A DNA stretch of 64,000 bases from Cellulosimicrobium terreum (GCA_014803435.1 JACYFD010000001.1:496001-560000), one strand, 5' to 3'; shown: positions 49,320 to 58,612, counted from the first letter of the stretch. Made by a program: numbers and translations. The notes: generated from the letters alone by a model not told the origin.

Positions 49320-50536
49320 CGGACGGGCCGAGGATCTCCCGCGACCCCGCCGCCGGGGCGCTCGCCGGGCTGCGCGTCGTCGACGCGTCCACGCTCTTCG
49401 CGGGGCCGATGGCCGCGATGCACCTCGGCGACCTGGGTGCCGACGTCGTCAAGGTGGAGCACCCGACGAAGCCCGACCCGTCGCGCACCCACGGTGCCGC
49501 GAAGGACGGCGTGAACCTGTGGTGGAAGACGCTCGGCCGCAACAAGCGCACGGTCACCGTGAACCTCGGCAGCGACGGCGGTCGCGAGGTGTTCCTCGCG
49601 CTCGTCGCCGAGGCCGACGTGGTGATCGAGAACTTCCGTCCGGGCACGCTCGAGCGCTGGGGTCTCGGCTACGACGAGCTGTCCGCGCGCAACCCTCGGC
49701 TCGTGCTGGCGCGCGTCAGCGGGTTCGGGCAGGTCGGCCCGTACCGGACGCGGCCCGGGTTCGGCACGCTCGCCGAGGCCATGAGCGGGTTCGCGGCGAT
49801 GACGGGCGAGCCCGACGGCGCGCCGACCCTCCCGCCGTTCGGGCTGGCCGACGGCGTCGCCTCGCTCGCGACGGCGTTCGCGGTCATGGTCGCGCTGTCC
49901 ACGCGCGAGCGCACGGGCCACGGGCAGGTGGTCGACACGGCGATCATCGAGCCGATCCTCGCGATGCTGGGCCCGCAGATCACGCGCTGGGACCAGCTCC
50001 GCACCGTCCAGCCCCGCACGGGCAACCGGTCCGCGAACAACGCGCCGCGCAACACCTACCGCACGGGCGACGGCCAGTGGGTCGCCGTCTCGACGTCCGC
50101 TCAGTCCATCGCCGAGCGCGTGATGCGGCTCGTGGGACGCCCGGAGCTGGTCGACGAGCCCTGGTTCGCCAGCAGCATCGACCGGGTGCAGCACGCCGAC
50201 GAGCTGGACGAGGCGGTCGGCGGGTGGATCGCGCAGCGCACGCGGGACGAGGTCGTGGCCGCCTTCGAGGCGGCGCACGCGGCCGTCGCACCCATCTACG
50301 ACGCGCAGGACATCGTCGACGACCCGCAGTTCCGCGCCCTCGGGACGATCCACGAGATCGACGACCCCGAGCTCGGGCCGATGCTCATGCAGGGTCCGCT
50401 GTTCCGGATGTCCGACAACGACGGCGTCATCCGGTTCACCGGTCGGGCCCACGGCGCCGACACCGACGACGTGCTCGGCGAGCTCGGGTTCACGCCGCAG
50501 GACGTCGAGCGGCTCCGGGAGGCGGGAGCCGTATGA
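49316..50536 (+). CDS. Class III CoA-transferase (CaiB/BaiF family)
   Basis: 406 residues, usual family length. RVVDASTLFAGPMAAMHLGDLGADVVKVEHP and the later NLWWKTLGRNKRTVTVNL, VVIENFRPGTLERWGLGY and GLADGVASLATAFAV (catalytic Asp) are family motifs. Moves CoA between carboxylic acids. Being followed by a CitE-like lyase, it likely activates a dicarboxylic or hydroxy acid derived from the operon substrate. ATGA overlap with both neighbours. Confidence 0.92.
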   Translation: MTDGPRISRDPAAGALAGLRVVDASTLFAGPMAAMHLGDLGADVVKVEHPTKPDPSRTHGAAKDGVNLWWKTLGRNKRTVTVNLGSDGGREVFLALVAEADVVIENFRPGTLERWGLGYDELSARNPRLVLARVSGFGQVGPYRTRPGFGTLAEAMSGFAAMTGEPDGAPTLPPFGLADGVASLATAFAVMVALSTRERTGHGQVVDTAIIEPILAMLGPQITRWDQLRTVQPRTGNRSANNAPRNTYRTGDGQWVAVSTSAQSIAERVMRLVGRPELVDEPWFASSIDRVQHADELDEAVGGWIAQRTRDEVVAAFEAAHAAVAPIYDAQDIVDDPQFRALGTIHEIDDPELGPMLMQGPLFRMSDNDGVIRFTGRAHGADTDDVLGELGFTPQDVERLREAGAV

Positions 50537-51417
50537 GCCCGGCCTCTGACGCGTCGCCGAACTCGACGCCGGCTCCCGCGCTGACGCTGCTGTACGTGCC
50601 CGCGGACCGGCCCGACCGGGTCGTCAAGGCGCTCGCGTCCCCGGCCGACGTCGTGCTGGTGGACCTCGAGGACGCGGTCGCGCCGGCTCGCAAGGACGAG
50701 GCGCGTGCGAACGTCGTCGGGCTGCTCGACGAGAGCGTCGACATCGACCTGGCCGCGCGGGGCGTCCAGGTGCGCGTCAACCACCCCACGACCCCGTGGC
50801 ACACCGATGACGTCGAGGCGCTCGCGGGACTGCCGCTTGCCGTCGGGGTGCGCGCGCCGAAGGTCGAGTCCCCCGACGAGGTGCGCGCGCTCGCCGCCGC
50901 GCTGCCGGGCCGGGCGCTGCACCTGCTCGTCGAGTCCGCGCTCGGGGTCGAGCGGGCGTTCGAGCTCGCGACGGCCTCGCCGCAGGTCGCGTCGCTCGGG
51001 CTCGGCGAGGCCGACCTGCGCTCGGACCTGCGCGTCGACGACGAGGACGGGCTGACGTGGGCGCGCAGCCGCATCGTGAACGCGGCCCGGGCCGCCGGGC
51101 TGTCCTCACCGGCCATGTCCGCCTACACGCACGTCCGGGATCTCGATGGTCTCGCCGCGTCCTGCCGTTCGGGCCGCGCGCTCGGGTTCTGCGGACGGAC
51201 CGCGATCCACCCCGCCCAGCTCGGCACGATCCGCGACGCGTTCCTCCCGACGCAGGACGAGGTCGCGCGGTCGCGCGAGGTCGTGGACCGGGTGGGCGAC
51301 GCCGCGGCGTCGGGCTCCGGCGTCGTGACCCTGCCCGACGGCACGTTCCTCGACGTCGCGATGGTCGAGCGGGCGCGCGCCGTCCTGGCGCTGGCGGCCC
51401 GCCGCCCGCCCTCCTGA
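50533..51417 (+). CDS. HpcH/HpaI aldolase, CitE-like CoA-ester lyase
   Basis: 294 residues, TIM barrel of the citrate-lyase-beta/malyl-CoA lyase family: LTLLYVPADRPDRVVKAL, VVLVDLEDAVAPARKDEAR (metal site), QVRVNHPTTPWHTDDVEAL, LHLLVESALGVERAFELA, LGFCGRTAIHPAQL. Cleaves a beta-hydroxyacyl-CoA to acetyl-CoA plus a keto acid in relatives. Last gene of the operon, coupled to the CoA-transferase (ATGA). Confidence 0.92.
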   Translation: MSPASDASPNSTPAPALTLLYVPADRPDRVVKALASPADVVLVDLEDAVAPARKDEARANVVGLLDESVDIDLAARGVQVRVNHPTTPWHTDDVEALAGLPLAVGVRAPKVESPDEVRALAAALPGRALHLLVESALGVERAFELATASPQVASLGLGEADLRSDLRVDDEDGLTWARSRIVNAARAAGLSSPAMSAYTHVRDLDGLAASCRSGRALGFCGRTAIHPAQLGTIRDAFLPTQDEVARSREVVDRVGDAAASGSGVVTLPDGTFLDVAMVERARAVLALAARRPPS

Positions 51418-51468
51418 CGACGACGGCACGACACCCGGACCTCGACGGGCAGGAGGTGCTGGCCGCGC

Positions 51469-53739
51469 TCAGTCGGTGACGTCGCGGGCGCCGGAGGCCC
51501 CCGAGCCGTCGGCACCCGCGCGCGCGGGTGCGGGCTCGCAGCGCGGCTCGTCCCGGTCCACGCCGGAGAAGATCCCGTGCGTCACGCCCATGGCCTCCGT
51601 CGCCCCCTGGGACCCGGGCAGAAGGTCCCCGTACGCCTCCCGCGCCTCTGCCGGGTCCATGCCCGAGTCGACGGCGTGCGCTGCGACGCGCACCGCGGTG
51701 CTGGTGGCGACGATCTCCTGCGTGCTCACCCCGCCGGCGACGGCGGCGTCGAGCGCCGCGGGGAGCTGGTCGGGGGAGACGACGCCCGCGAGCCACGGCA
51801 CGCCGCTCGCCGCGACACCCCAGACCGCCGGTGCCTCGGCCAGCGCGACGGTGAGCACGAACCCGGCGTCCGCCACGATCTCGTCACGCACCTGGTCGTG
51901 GTGGGCGGCGTCGGCGAGGCCGCCGTGCTCCAGCCCGCCGTGCACCGCGCCGGAGACGCGCAGGACGTCGTCGGCGACTGCCCGGGCGGCCGCCGGGTCG
52001 GGCGGGGCGGGTGCGCCCGGGGCGAGCAGGGCGTCGAGGTGCGTCTGCTGGTGATCGCTCGCGAGCCGCGTCCAGGCGCTGACGACCGGGCCTCCGGCGG
52101 CACCGGTCACCGCGACGACGTCGCGGAGCGCCACGACGTCCATGACGGGCATGACGCGTGCCGAGGCGACGAGCCGACCGTCCTCGACCACCAGCTCGAG
52201 CCCGACGCCCGTCTCCGTCCCGTCGCACCACGCGCCGCGCGGCAGCCCGGTCGAGGTCGCGCCGGCCCCGTACGCCGCGTCGTCGAACGCCCCGACGTAC
52301 GGTGCGTAGACGTCGACGAGCCGGAGCGCGGCCGTGTCCGACACCCCGGAGGCGAGGTACCCGTCCGGCAGCACCGCGGTGAGGCGGGCGACCGTCGCCG
52401 CGGCACGGGTCTGCGTCGCGACGTCGTCGGACGCCTCCCCGGACAGGACGCCCGCGCGCACGGCGTCCGCGAGCGCCTCGCCGTCGTCCGACCACAGCCC
52501 CGGGGTCGGGTCGCCGAACCACCGCGCCACCCGGGCGCGCGCGAGGTCGTCGTCGCCCGGCGGGGCGAAGAAGGCGAGCGACTCGGGACCGGACCGGGCC
52601 AGCCCACGCAGGACCGCCACGTCGAGGTCGGCGTCGCGCACGTCGTCGACGAGCGCGGCCGCGTCGCCGGCCGAGTACGGGCTGCCCGGCCCGCCCGACA
52701 CCCCGGGTGCACGCCCGCGCGCCGTGGCCAGGGCGTCCAGGCCCTCGGCGGCGCCGCGGTGCACGCGGGCCGGTACGCCCGGGGCGGAGAGCAGGACCGC
52801 GACGAACCCGCCCCACGGCAGCGGACCGCCGGGCGTGGCGCCCTGGTCGACCAGCGCCCGGCCGAGGTCGACCTGGGCGGTGGGGTCGAGCGCCGACGTC
52901 CAGAGCCCGAAGCCCGTCACGACCAGGTCGGCGGTCTCGGTGTCGTGCGCCAGAGCGAGCTCCGACAGCAGCGTGGACGTCTCGTCGGGCGAGGTGGGGC
53001 CGAAGAGGGCGGTCCAGAACACCTGGTCGTCCGCGTGGTCCGCGAGCAGCGCCCGCAGCTCGCCGATCCGGTCGGCGCGCTCGGCGTCGGTCCACGTGCG
53101 CGAGGTCAGCGTGCCCACGAGGGCCGCCGCCCGGGTGCCGTCGTCCCACGACGCGTGGAACGACGCGCCGTCGACTCCCGACCCGACCCACGCGCGGACC
53201 GCGACGGTGTCCGACAACGGCGTGAGCAGCGCCGCCGCGGCCAGAGTCTCCCGGGCCTTGCCGTCCCGGTGCGCGCGCCAGTCCTGCTCCGCGCGCCGGA
53301 CGGCGTCGTCCGCGTCGGTCCAGCGCTGCCGGGCGAGGTCCGCGGCGAAGGGGTCCGACGAGGCGACCGAGGGGATGAGGGAGGGCGTGCACAGGGAAGC
53401 CGCCACCCACCGGTCCCGCTCGGCGACGGCCTCCGCCCGCCGGGTGATCGCGGCCTGCGCCCCGGCCTGCTCCAGGGCGAGCCGGTCGGCGTGGTCGCGC
53501 AGCGTGCGCGCGGCGTCCGACAGCACGCTCGCGGCCGTGACGGTCCGCGACGACGCCGCGGCGACGCGCTCACGGGCCCCGTCGACCGCCGGGCCGCTGC
53601 CGCCCGCCAGGAGCTCGGCCACCTGCGCGAGCCGCCCCCGCGCATCCTCCAGGGCGGTCGCACCCGCCGAGAACCCGTTCGCGGCGTCGTGCAACGCGGT
53701 CGAGCTGCCGGTCAGGGGCTCGAACTCGACGTCGGCCAC
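51469..53739 (-). CDS. Large alpha-helical protein paired with a WXG-like protein (type VII secretion related?)
   Basis: 756 residues. The N-terminal ~150 residues are helical and rich in Ala/Arg/Asp with a long coiled-coil-like stretch, as in LXG/WXG-type secreted proteins. The rest (about 170-755) is Ala-rich with repeated LLADHADDQVFWTALFG-like helices, resembling DUF6571-like proteins. No signal peptide or enzymatic motif found. GTG at 53739 lies four bases after the stop of the small helical gene, so they are a pair. Function unknown. Confidence 0.78.
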   Translation of the reverse strand: MADVEFEPLTGSSTALHDAANGFSAGATALEDARGRLAQVAELLAGGSGPAVDGARERVAAASSRTVTAASVLSDAARTLRDHADRLALEQAGAQAAITRRAEAVAERDRWVAASLCTPSLIPSVASSDPFAADLARQRWTDADDAVRRAEQDWRAHRDGKARETLAAAALLTPLSDTVAVRAWVGSGVDGASFHASWDDGTRAAALVGTLTSRTWTDAERADRIGELRALLADHADDQVFWTALFGPTSPDETSTLLSELALAHDTETADLVVTGFGLWTSALDPTAQVDLGRALVDQGATPGGPLPWGGFVAVLLSAPGVPARVHRGAAEGLDALATARGRAPGVSGGPGSPYSAGDAAALVDDVRDADLDVAVLRGLARSGPESLAFFAPPGDDDLARARVARWFGDPTPGLWSDDGEALADAVRAGVLSGEASDDVATQTRAAATVARLTAVLPDGYLASGVSDTAALRLVDVYAPYVGAFDDAAYGAGATSTGLPRGAWCDGTETGVGLELVVEDGRLVASARVMPVMDVVALRDVVAVTGAAGGPVVSAWTRLASDHQQTHLDALLAPGAPAPPDPAAARAVADDVLRVSGAVHGGLEHGGLADAAHHDQVRDEIVADAGFVLTVALAEAPAVWGVAASGVPWLAGVVSPDQLPAALDAAVAGGVSTQEIVATSTAVRVAAHAVDSGMDPAEAREAYGDLLPGSQGATEAMGVTHGIFSGVDRDEPRCEPAPARAGADGSGASGARDVTD

Positions 53740-53743
53740 CCGG

Positions 53744-54085
53744 TCAGACCGCCGTGCGGAAGGTCGGCGGCGCGAGCACCGTCGCTCGGGCCGGCGCGGC
53801 CAGGAGCGACGCCACCTCGGCGGCCGTGGCCTGCTCCGCGCCGTCGAGCACGGACGCGGCACCGCGCAGACCCGTCGCGAGCGCGCCCAGCACGTCGGCC
53901 AGCCCCGCCTGCTCGACGGCCCACGTGTCCTGCAGCGCGCCGAGCGCGCGCGCGAGCGTGAGGTCACCCGCCGCCGCCCCCGGGTCCGTCCGCAGCGAGG
54001 GAAGTGCCGTGAGCGCCGCGGACGCGCGACCGACGACCCCGCCCGCGTCGACGAGGTCGTCGGTGTCGACGACGTAGTGCGGCAT
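53744..54085 (-). CDS. Small WXG100-like helical protein
   Basis: 113 residues, Ala/Leu-rich, predicted helix-turn-helix with a central Trp (LQDTWAVEQAGL, about residue 60), resembling type VII secretion WXG/PE-like partners, though without a strict W-x-G. ATG at 54085 has AGGGGG upstream; ATG at 54172 would add 29 basic residues without a ribosome site. -10 box TACGTT at 54139-54134. Confidence 0.7.
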   Translation of the reverse strand: MPHYVVDTDDLVDAGGVVGRASAALTALPSLRTDPGAAAGDLTLARALGALQDTWAVEQAGLADVLGALATGLRGAASVLDGAEQATAAEVASLLAAPARATVLAPPTFRTAV

Positions 54086-54141
54086 CCGGCCCCCTGGCGC
54101 TCGCGGACCGCGACGGGTGTCGCGGTGTCGGCGAACGTAGC

Positions 54142-54190
54142 AGGACGGGAGCGGCGACCGTGGGTTCTCCACAGCCGCCGCTCCCGTCCT
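54142..54190 (-). terminator. Terminator hairpin after the asparaginase gene
   Basis: AGGACGGGAGCGGCG (54142-54156) and CGCCGCTCCCGTCCT (54176-54190) form a perfect 15-bp stem with a 19-base loop, ten bases after the asparaginase stop. Confidence 0.8.
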
Positions 54191-54199
54191 CAGCTGGTG

Positions 54200-55813
54200 T
54201 CAGCAGGTGGTGGCCGGGAAGGCCGCCGTCGTGATCGTCTGCACGCCCTTGCCGCCGACGTTCTTGTACGCCGTGAGCGTGGCCTTGCCCGCCGCGAGGT
54301 CGGCCGACGTCGTCGGGATCGTGTGCTTGACCGTCTTCCCGACGGGGATCTTCGAGAACTTGTAGCCGCCGGCCGGGCTCTCGACCCGGACGTCGACCGG
54401 CACGGCGTCCTTGTTGGTGATCGACACGGTCAGCTCGACCCTCGAGGCCTTGCAGGCGGGCGTCGCGGTGCCCGAGAACAGGACCGCCGTCGCACCCGGC
54501 TCGGCGCCGACGGTCTCAGCCGTCGCGGACTGGTCGAACGACGCGTTGCCGTACGTCGCGAACCAGCCCTTCGCCGTGTCGATGTCGGTGGTGAACCCGC
54601 GCGACAGGAGCAGCAGGAGCCGGGCCTTGACCGCGGTGAGGTCGCCGCCCGCGATGATCCCGGTGCCAGACCCGTACGACGACCCGGAGCCGGTGCGCGT
54701 CGTCGAGACGAACCACACGCCCTTGTCCCGGACGGCGGCGCTGCGTGCCTGGCTCATCGCCGAGGAGATGCCGCCCGCACCGGTGCCGGCCGTGACGATC
54801 CCCTTGACCCCGGCGTCCGCGAACGCCGTGACCGCCTCGCCCCCGGCCTGCTGGTAGGACATGAGGATCTCGGTGCGCGGCAGGTCCGTCGGCGCGACGT
54901 CGGAGAGGTCGAACGGCGTGAACCAGTCCTCGGTGTCGCACGACATGACGCGCGCCGGGGCGCGACCGAGAGTCACCGCGTCGCCGTCGATCCAGCCGAG
55001 CACGCCGTACTCGCGGCTCTGGAACGTGTCCGTCCGGTACGAGTTGGTCTTGGTGACCTCGCGGGCCGCCTGGATCTCGTCGTTGAGCATGAGGACGGTG
55101 CCGAAGCAGTAGGTCTGCTGCGACGCCGCGACCTTGATCGCGTTGTAGAGGTTCGCGGGAGCGTCGGTCCCGAACACGAGGTCGGTCTCCGGCCCGTCGC
55201 CCGCCCCCCAGGGGCGCATGGAGCCGGACGTCACGACGGGCTTGCGGGACTGGACGGTCAGGTCGAGCCAGTACGCGAACTCCTCCTGCGTGTCGGTCCC
55301 GGTCGTCACGACGACGGCGTCCGCGGTCTCGAGCTGCTTCTCGACCTCGAGCGTGAGCGCGTGGAACTGTGCGATCGAGTAGCCGGACGAGCCGGCGTTG
55401 CCGAACTGCACCGCGCTCACGTCGGCGACGGCGTCGAGCTCGGGTCGCAGCGTGTCGAGCATGTCCTCCATGAGGTAGGTGCCCGCGCGGTAGCTCGTGA
55501 AGGTGTCGCGACCGGACGCCTTGCCGGCCATGGTCCCCCCGGTCCCGACGACGACGACCTTGGGCTTGCCCGCCGCGGCCGTGGCGGTCGCGGTGCTGTA
55601 CCGGGTCGAGGCGATGCCGAGCGGGTTGGCGGTGCTCGCGGCGCCCTGCGCGAGGACGGGGGACTGCGCGCCGTCGGCGCGTGCGGCGGCGGCGGAGGCG
55701 CGCGAGTCCGCGAGGGAGTACGCGACCGCGGCGACGGCACCGGCGAGGACGAGGGCGATCGCGAGCACGGCCGCGACGGCGCGGCCGGACAGGGTCAGTG
55801 TGAACGTTCTCAA
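54200..55813 (-). CDS. Membrane-anchored or exported asparaginase/glutaminase-like enzyme
   Basis: 537 residues. N-terminal anchor (about 11-33), then a type II L-asparaginase fold (about 83-420): GTGGTMAGKA (Thr94 nucleophile), TTGTDTQEEFAYWLDL (second Thr/Asp pair) and VTSGSMRP. The loop reads TTGTDT where HGTDT is usual. A C-terminal beta domain of about 115 residues follows (from about 425, ending FPATTC). Hydrolyses asparagine or glutamine to the acid and ammonia outside the membrane. It starts at TTG (55813) because GGAAGG is six bases upstream and no in-frame ATG or GTG gives a usable site. Confidence 0.85.
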   Translation of the reverse strand: MRTFTLTLSGRAVAAVLAIALVLAGAVAAVAYSLADSRASAAAARADGAQSPVLAQGAASTANPLGIASTRYSTATATAAAGKPKVVVVGTGGTMAGKASGRDTFTSYRAGTYLMEDMLDTLRPELDAVADVSAVQFGNAGSSGYSIAQFHALTLEVEKQLETADAVVVTTGTDTQEEFAYWLDLTVQSRKPVVTSGSMRPWGAGDGPETDLVFGTDAPANLYNAIKVAASQQTYCFGTVLMLNDEIQAAREVTKTNSYRTDTFQSREYGVLGWIDGDAVTLGRAPARVMSCDTEDWFTPFDLSDVAPTDLPRTEILMSYQQAGGEAVTAFADAGVKGIVTAGTGAGGISSAMSQARSAAVRDKGVWFVSTTRTGSGSSYGSGTGIIAGGDLTAVKARLLLLLSRGFTTDIDTAKGWFATYGNASFDQSATAETVGAEPGATAVLFSGTATPACKASRVELTVSITNKDAVPVDVRVESPAGGYKFSKIPVGKTVKHTIPTTSADLAAGKATLTAYKNVGGKGVQTITTAAFPATTC

Positions 55814-56000
55814 GATGGGCCTTCCGTCGGGGGACGCTTGACTTCACGACGGTAGGAAACGGATGTTGCCAGGCGGTTGCCGGGGCGTAAGAAGTGCTGA
55901 CCTCCCGGGCTCCGCCCGACCACGCGGTGGCTCCCGGGGTGGCGGCCTACGATCGACAGGTAGGGCGGTCGCCCGCGCGACCCCCGCCCCGGAGGCGAGC

Positions 56001-57383
56001 ATGACGCAGACCGACGACGCGCTGCACCGCGCGCACGAGCACGCGACCACCTGGCTCGGCTCGCTCGCGACCCGACCCGTTCCGCCGCAGGCCACGGTCG
56101 ATGAGGTGGTGGCCGCGCTCGGCACGGACCTTCCCGAGGGCCCGACGCCGGCCGCCGAGGTCGTCGACCTCCTCGCCTCGGCCTGCGGGCCGGGACTGAC
56201 CGCGATGCCGTCCGGACGGTTCTACGGCATGGTCATCGGCGGCAGCCACCCGGCGGCGCTCGCCGCGGACTGGCTCACCAGCGTGTGGGACCAGAACTCG
56301 GCGCTCCGCACCGTCACGCCCGCGCACACCGCCGTCGAGGACGTGACGAGCGCATGGCTGCTCGACCTCCTCGGTCTCCCGCCCGCGAGCGCGGTCGGGT
56401 TCGTCACCGGCGCGACGACGGCGAACTTCACGGCGCTCGCGGCGGCCCGGGGCGAGGTGCTGCGCCGCGTGGGCTGGGACGTGCGAGCCGACGGCCTGAC
56501 CGGTGCGCCGCGCGTGCGCGTGCTCGTCGGTGCCGAACGGCACGAGTCGGTGGACCTCGCGCTGTCCTACCTCGGGCTCGGTGCGCCGGAGGTCGTCCCC
56601 GCCGACGAGCAGGGCCGGATCCTCCCCGATGCGCTGGCCGACGCGCTGGACGGTGGACCGTCGGGCGGGCTCGACGACCTTCCGTCGATCGTCGTGCTCC
56701 AGGCGGGCAACGTGCACTCGGGAGCGTTCGACCCGTTCGCCGATGCGGTCGACGTCGCGCACCGGCACGGCGCCTGGGTGCACGTCGACGGCGCGTTCGG
56801 GCTCTTCGCGGCGGCGTCGCGGACGTACGAGCACCTCGTCGCCGGCTACGAGGGCGCGGACTCGTGGGCGACCGACGCCCACAAGACCCTCAACGTGCCG
56901 TACGACTGCGGGCTGGCGATCGTCGCCGACCCGGCGGCGATGCGAGCGGCGATGGGCATGCACGGCGACTACCTGATCCAGAGCGACGCGGGCGACCCGT
57001 TCGACAAGGTCCCCGAGCTGTCGAGACGCGGCCGGGCCTTCCCCGTGTGGGCCGTGCTGCGCGCGCTCGGCCGCACCGGGGTGGAGGACCTGGTCGACGG
57101 GTTCTGCCGTCACGCCGCCACGTTCGCGGACGGGTTGCGCGCGATCGACGGCGCCGAGGTGCTCAACGACGTGGGGTTCACGCAGGTGTGCGCGTCGTTC
57201 GGCGACGACGAGCGGACCCGCGAGGTCGTGCGCCGTGTCCTCGACGACGGCACCGCGTGGATGTCCGGCTCGCGCTGGCACGACCGCGCGGTCCTGCGCA
57301 TCTCCGTGAGCAGCTGGGCGACGACGCAGGACGACGTCCGGGTCAGCCTCGACGCGCTGCGCCGCGCGGCGTCCGCCGTCTGA
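56001..57383 (+). CDS. PLP-dependent decarboxylase (aromatic-L-amino-acid decarboxylase-like, group II)
   Basis: 460 residues. Features of the group II decarboxylase family: PSGRFYGMVIGGSHPAALAA, GFVTGATTANFTALAAARGEV, AWVHVDGAFGLFAAASRTY and DSWATDAHKTLNVPYDCG with the Schiff-base Lys. Substrate (tryptophan, tyrosine, aspartate) cannot be told. ATG at 56001 has GGAGG six bases upstream and TACGAT as a possible -10 (about 55948). A strong hairpin follows the gene. Confidence 0.9.
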   Translation: MTQTDDALHRAHEHATTWLGSLATRPVPPQATVDEVVAALGTDLPEGPTPAAEVVDLLASACGPGLTAMPSGRFYGMVIGGSHPAALAADWLTSVWDQNSALRTVTPAHTAVEDVTSAWLLDLLGLPPASAVGFVTGATTANFTALAAARGEVLRRVGWDVRADGLTGAPRVRVLVGAERHESVDLALSYLGLGAPEVVPADEQGRILPDALADALDGGPSGGLDDLPSIVVLQAGNVHSGAFDPFADAVDVAHRHGAWVHVDGAFGLFAAASRTYEHLVAGYEGADSWATDAHKTLNVPYDCGLAIVADPAAMRAAMGMHGDYLIQSDAGDPFDKVPELSRRGRAFPVWAVLRALGRTGVEDLVDGFCRHAATFADGLRAIDGAEVLNDVGFTQVCASFGDDERTREVVRRVLDDGTAWMSGSRWHDRAVLRISVSSWATTQDDVRVSLDALRRAASAV

Positions 57384-57432
57384 CGCGACCGCCGGACTCG
57401 GCTCGGGACCCGCCTCCGCCTCCCGCCCCGCT

Positions 57433-57475
57433 CGAGGATGCTGCCGCCGGCAGGCCGACGACGGCAGCATCCTCG
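57433..57475. terminator. Bidirectional hairpin terminator
   Basis: CGAGGATGCTGCCG (57433-57446) pairs perfectly with CGGCAGCATCCTCG (57462-57475). It lies between the decarboxylase and the convergent ScyD/ScyE-like gene. Confidence 0.8.
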
Positions 57476-57481
57476 TGATCG

Positions 57482-58612
57482 TCAGCGACCGCGCGGGAAT
57501 CCGACCCGGACGAGGTGACCGTCGGGCGGTCCCTCCTCGCCCGGCAGCGCGTTGGTGGTCGCCAGCAGGCCCTTGCTCGTCCACTCGACACCACCCGGCA
57601 GCGCCGTCTCGACGACCGTGCGCGGCCCGGAGGACGTCGCCTGCGAGATCCTGCCGCCGAACATCTCGGCGACGTAGACGGTGCCCGTCGGCGAGACGGC
57701 GAGGCCCGTCGCCGACACGAAGCCGGACGCGACCTTCCTCACCTTCCCCTTCCACGGGTCGACCGTGTAGACGGCGCCACGAGCACCGAGGCTCGCGTCC
57801 TCCGGTCCGCCCGGCAGCGTCGACACGTACAGCTGGCCCCACGGACCGATCTCGACGTCCGTCGGGACGGCCTCGAACCAGTACGTCTCACCGACGACGC
57901 ACTCCGGCCAGCCGATGCCGGCGGCGGCCTCGGCCGTGACGACCGCAGGCTGTGCCGGCAGCACGGCCAGCGTCCTGGCCTTGCCGTGCGGGCTCACCGA
58001 GAGGATCGCGTTCGTCCCCGCGTCCGCGACGAACGTCGTGCCGAGCAGGCTCGCGGTCGCGTACGGGTGGGAGTCGACGAGACCCGTGTACAGCGGCGAG
58101 ATGGGCCCGCCCGCCGGGACCTGGGCGACGCAGTCGGGGTCGGTGTCGCGCAGCCCGTAGGTCACGCGGCTGTCGGGGTTGTTCTTCTGCTCGTACGCGT
58201 AGGTGTCCACGAGGACGCGCGGCGCCCCGCTCGGCGCCCCCTTCGCGTCGAGCCGCAGGGTCTTGACCGCCGACGCGGTGATGCCGGTCTCGCCCCCGAC
58301 GGTCTCGGTGAAGGTGAGGGTGCGCAGGCCGTCGAACGACACGCCCCCGACCTCCGCGCCGCCCTCGGAGGCGTACAGGACGGAGGGCGTCCCGTGCCGG
58401 TCCACGGACGTGAGCAGACCGGCGAAGTTCTGGGTCACATAGGTGGTCCCGCCCCACCCGGGGGCGAGGCTGAGGGGGCTGACGAGACCGCCGGTGATGT
58501 CCTCGACCGCGGGTGGGCGAGGGTCGGGCCTGCCGCCGTGCGCGGCGGCAGGCCCGGCGGCGAGCACGACGGCGGCCGCCGCGGCGGTACAGGCAGAGAG
58601 GACTCGCTTCAT
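57482..58612 (-). CDS. Secreted ScyD/ScyE family beta-propeller protein
   Basis: 376 residues. Signal peptide (about 1-24, ending GPAAA) followed by a six-bladed-propeller-type region with LSPHGKARTLAVL-like, TFVADAGTNAILSV, GPWGQLYVSTLPGGP, GLAVSPTGTVYVAEMFGG and GHLVRVGFP blades, matching ScyD/ScyE family proteins. Two Cys may pair (DPDCVAQ, PECVVG). Role outside the cyanobacterial scytonemin context is unknown. ATG at 58612 has CCAGGAG about nine bases upstream. Confidence 0.88.
   Translation of the reverse strand: MKRVLSACTAAAAAVVLAAGPAAAHGGRPDPRPPAVEDITGGLVSPLSLAPGWGGTTYVTQNFAGLLTSVDRHGTPSVLYASEGGAEVGGVSFDGLRTLTFTETVGGETGITASAVKTLRLDAKGAPSGAPRVLVDTYAYEQKNNPDSRVTYGLRDTDPDCVAQVPAGGPISPLYTGLVDSHPYATASLLGTTFVADAGTNAILSVSPHGKARTLAVLPAQPAVVTAEAAAGIGWPECVVGETYWFEAVPTDVEIGPWGQLYVSTLPGGPEDASLGARGAVYTVDPWKGKVRKVASGFVSATGLAVSPTGTVYVAEMFGGRISQATSSGPRTVVETALPGGVEWTSKGLLATTNALPGEEGPPDGHLVRVGFPRGR

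Noticed and set aside
54086-54172. N-terminal extension of the small WXG-like protein from ATG 54172
   Set aside because: It crosses the promoter-like TACGTT box and would add a basic, proline-rich stretch with no Shine-Dalgarno; ATG 54085 has AGGGGG upstream.
52334-55855. A 1173-codon plus-strand frame opposite the helical protein and asparaginase genes
   Set aside because: Low-complexity Arg/Ser/Ala translation, no start context, spans two well-supported genes and a terminator.
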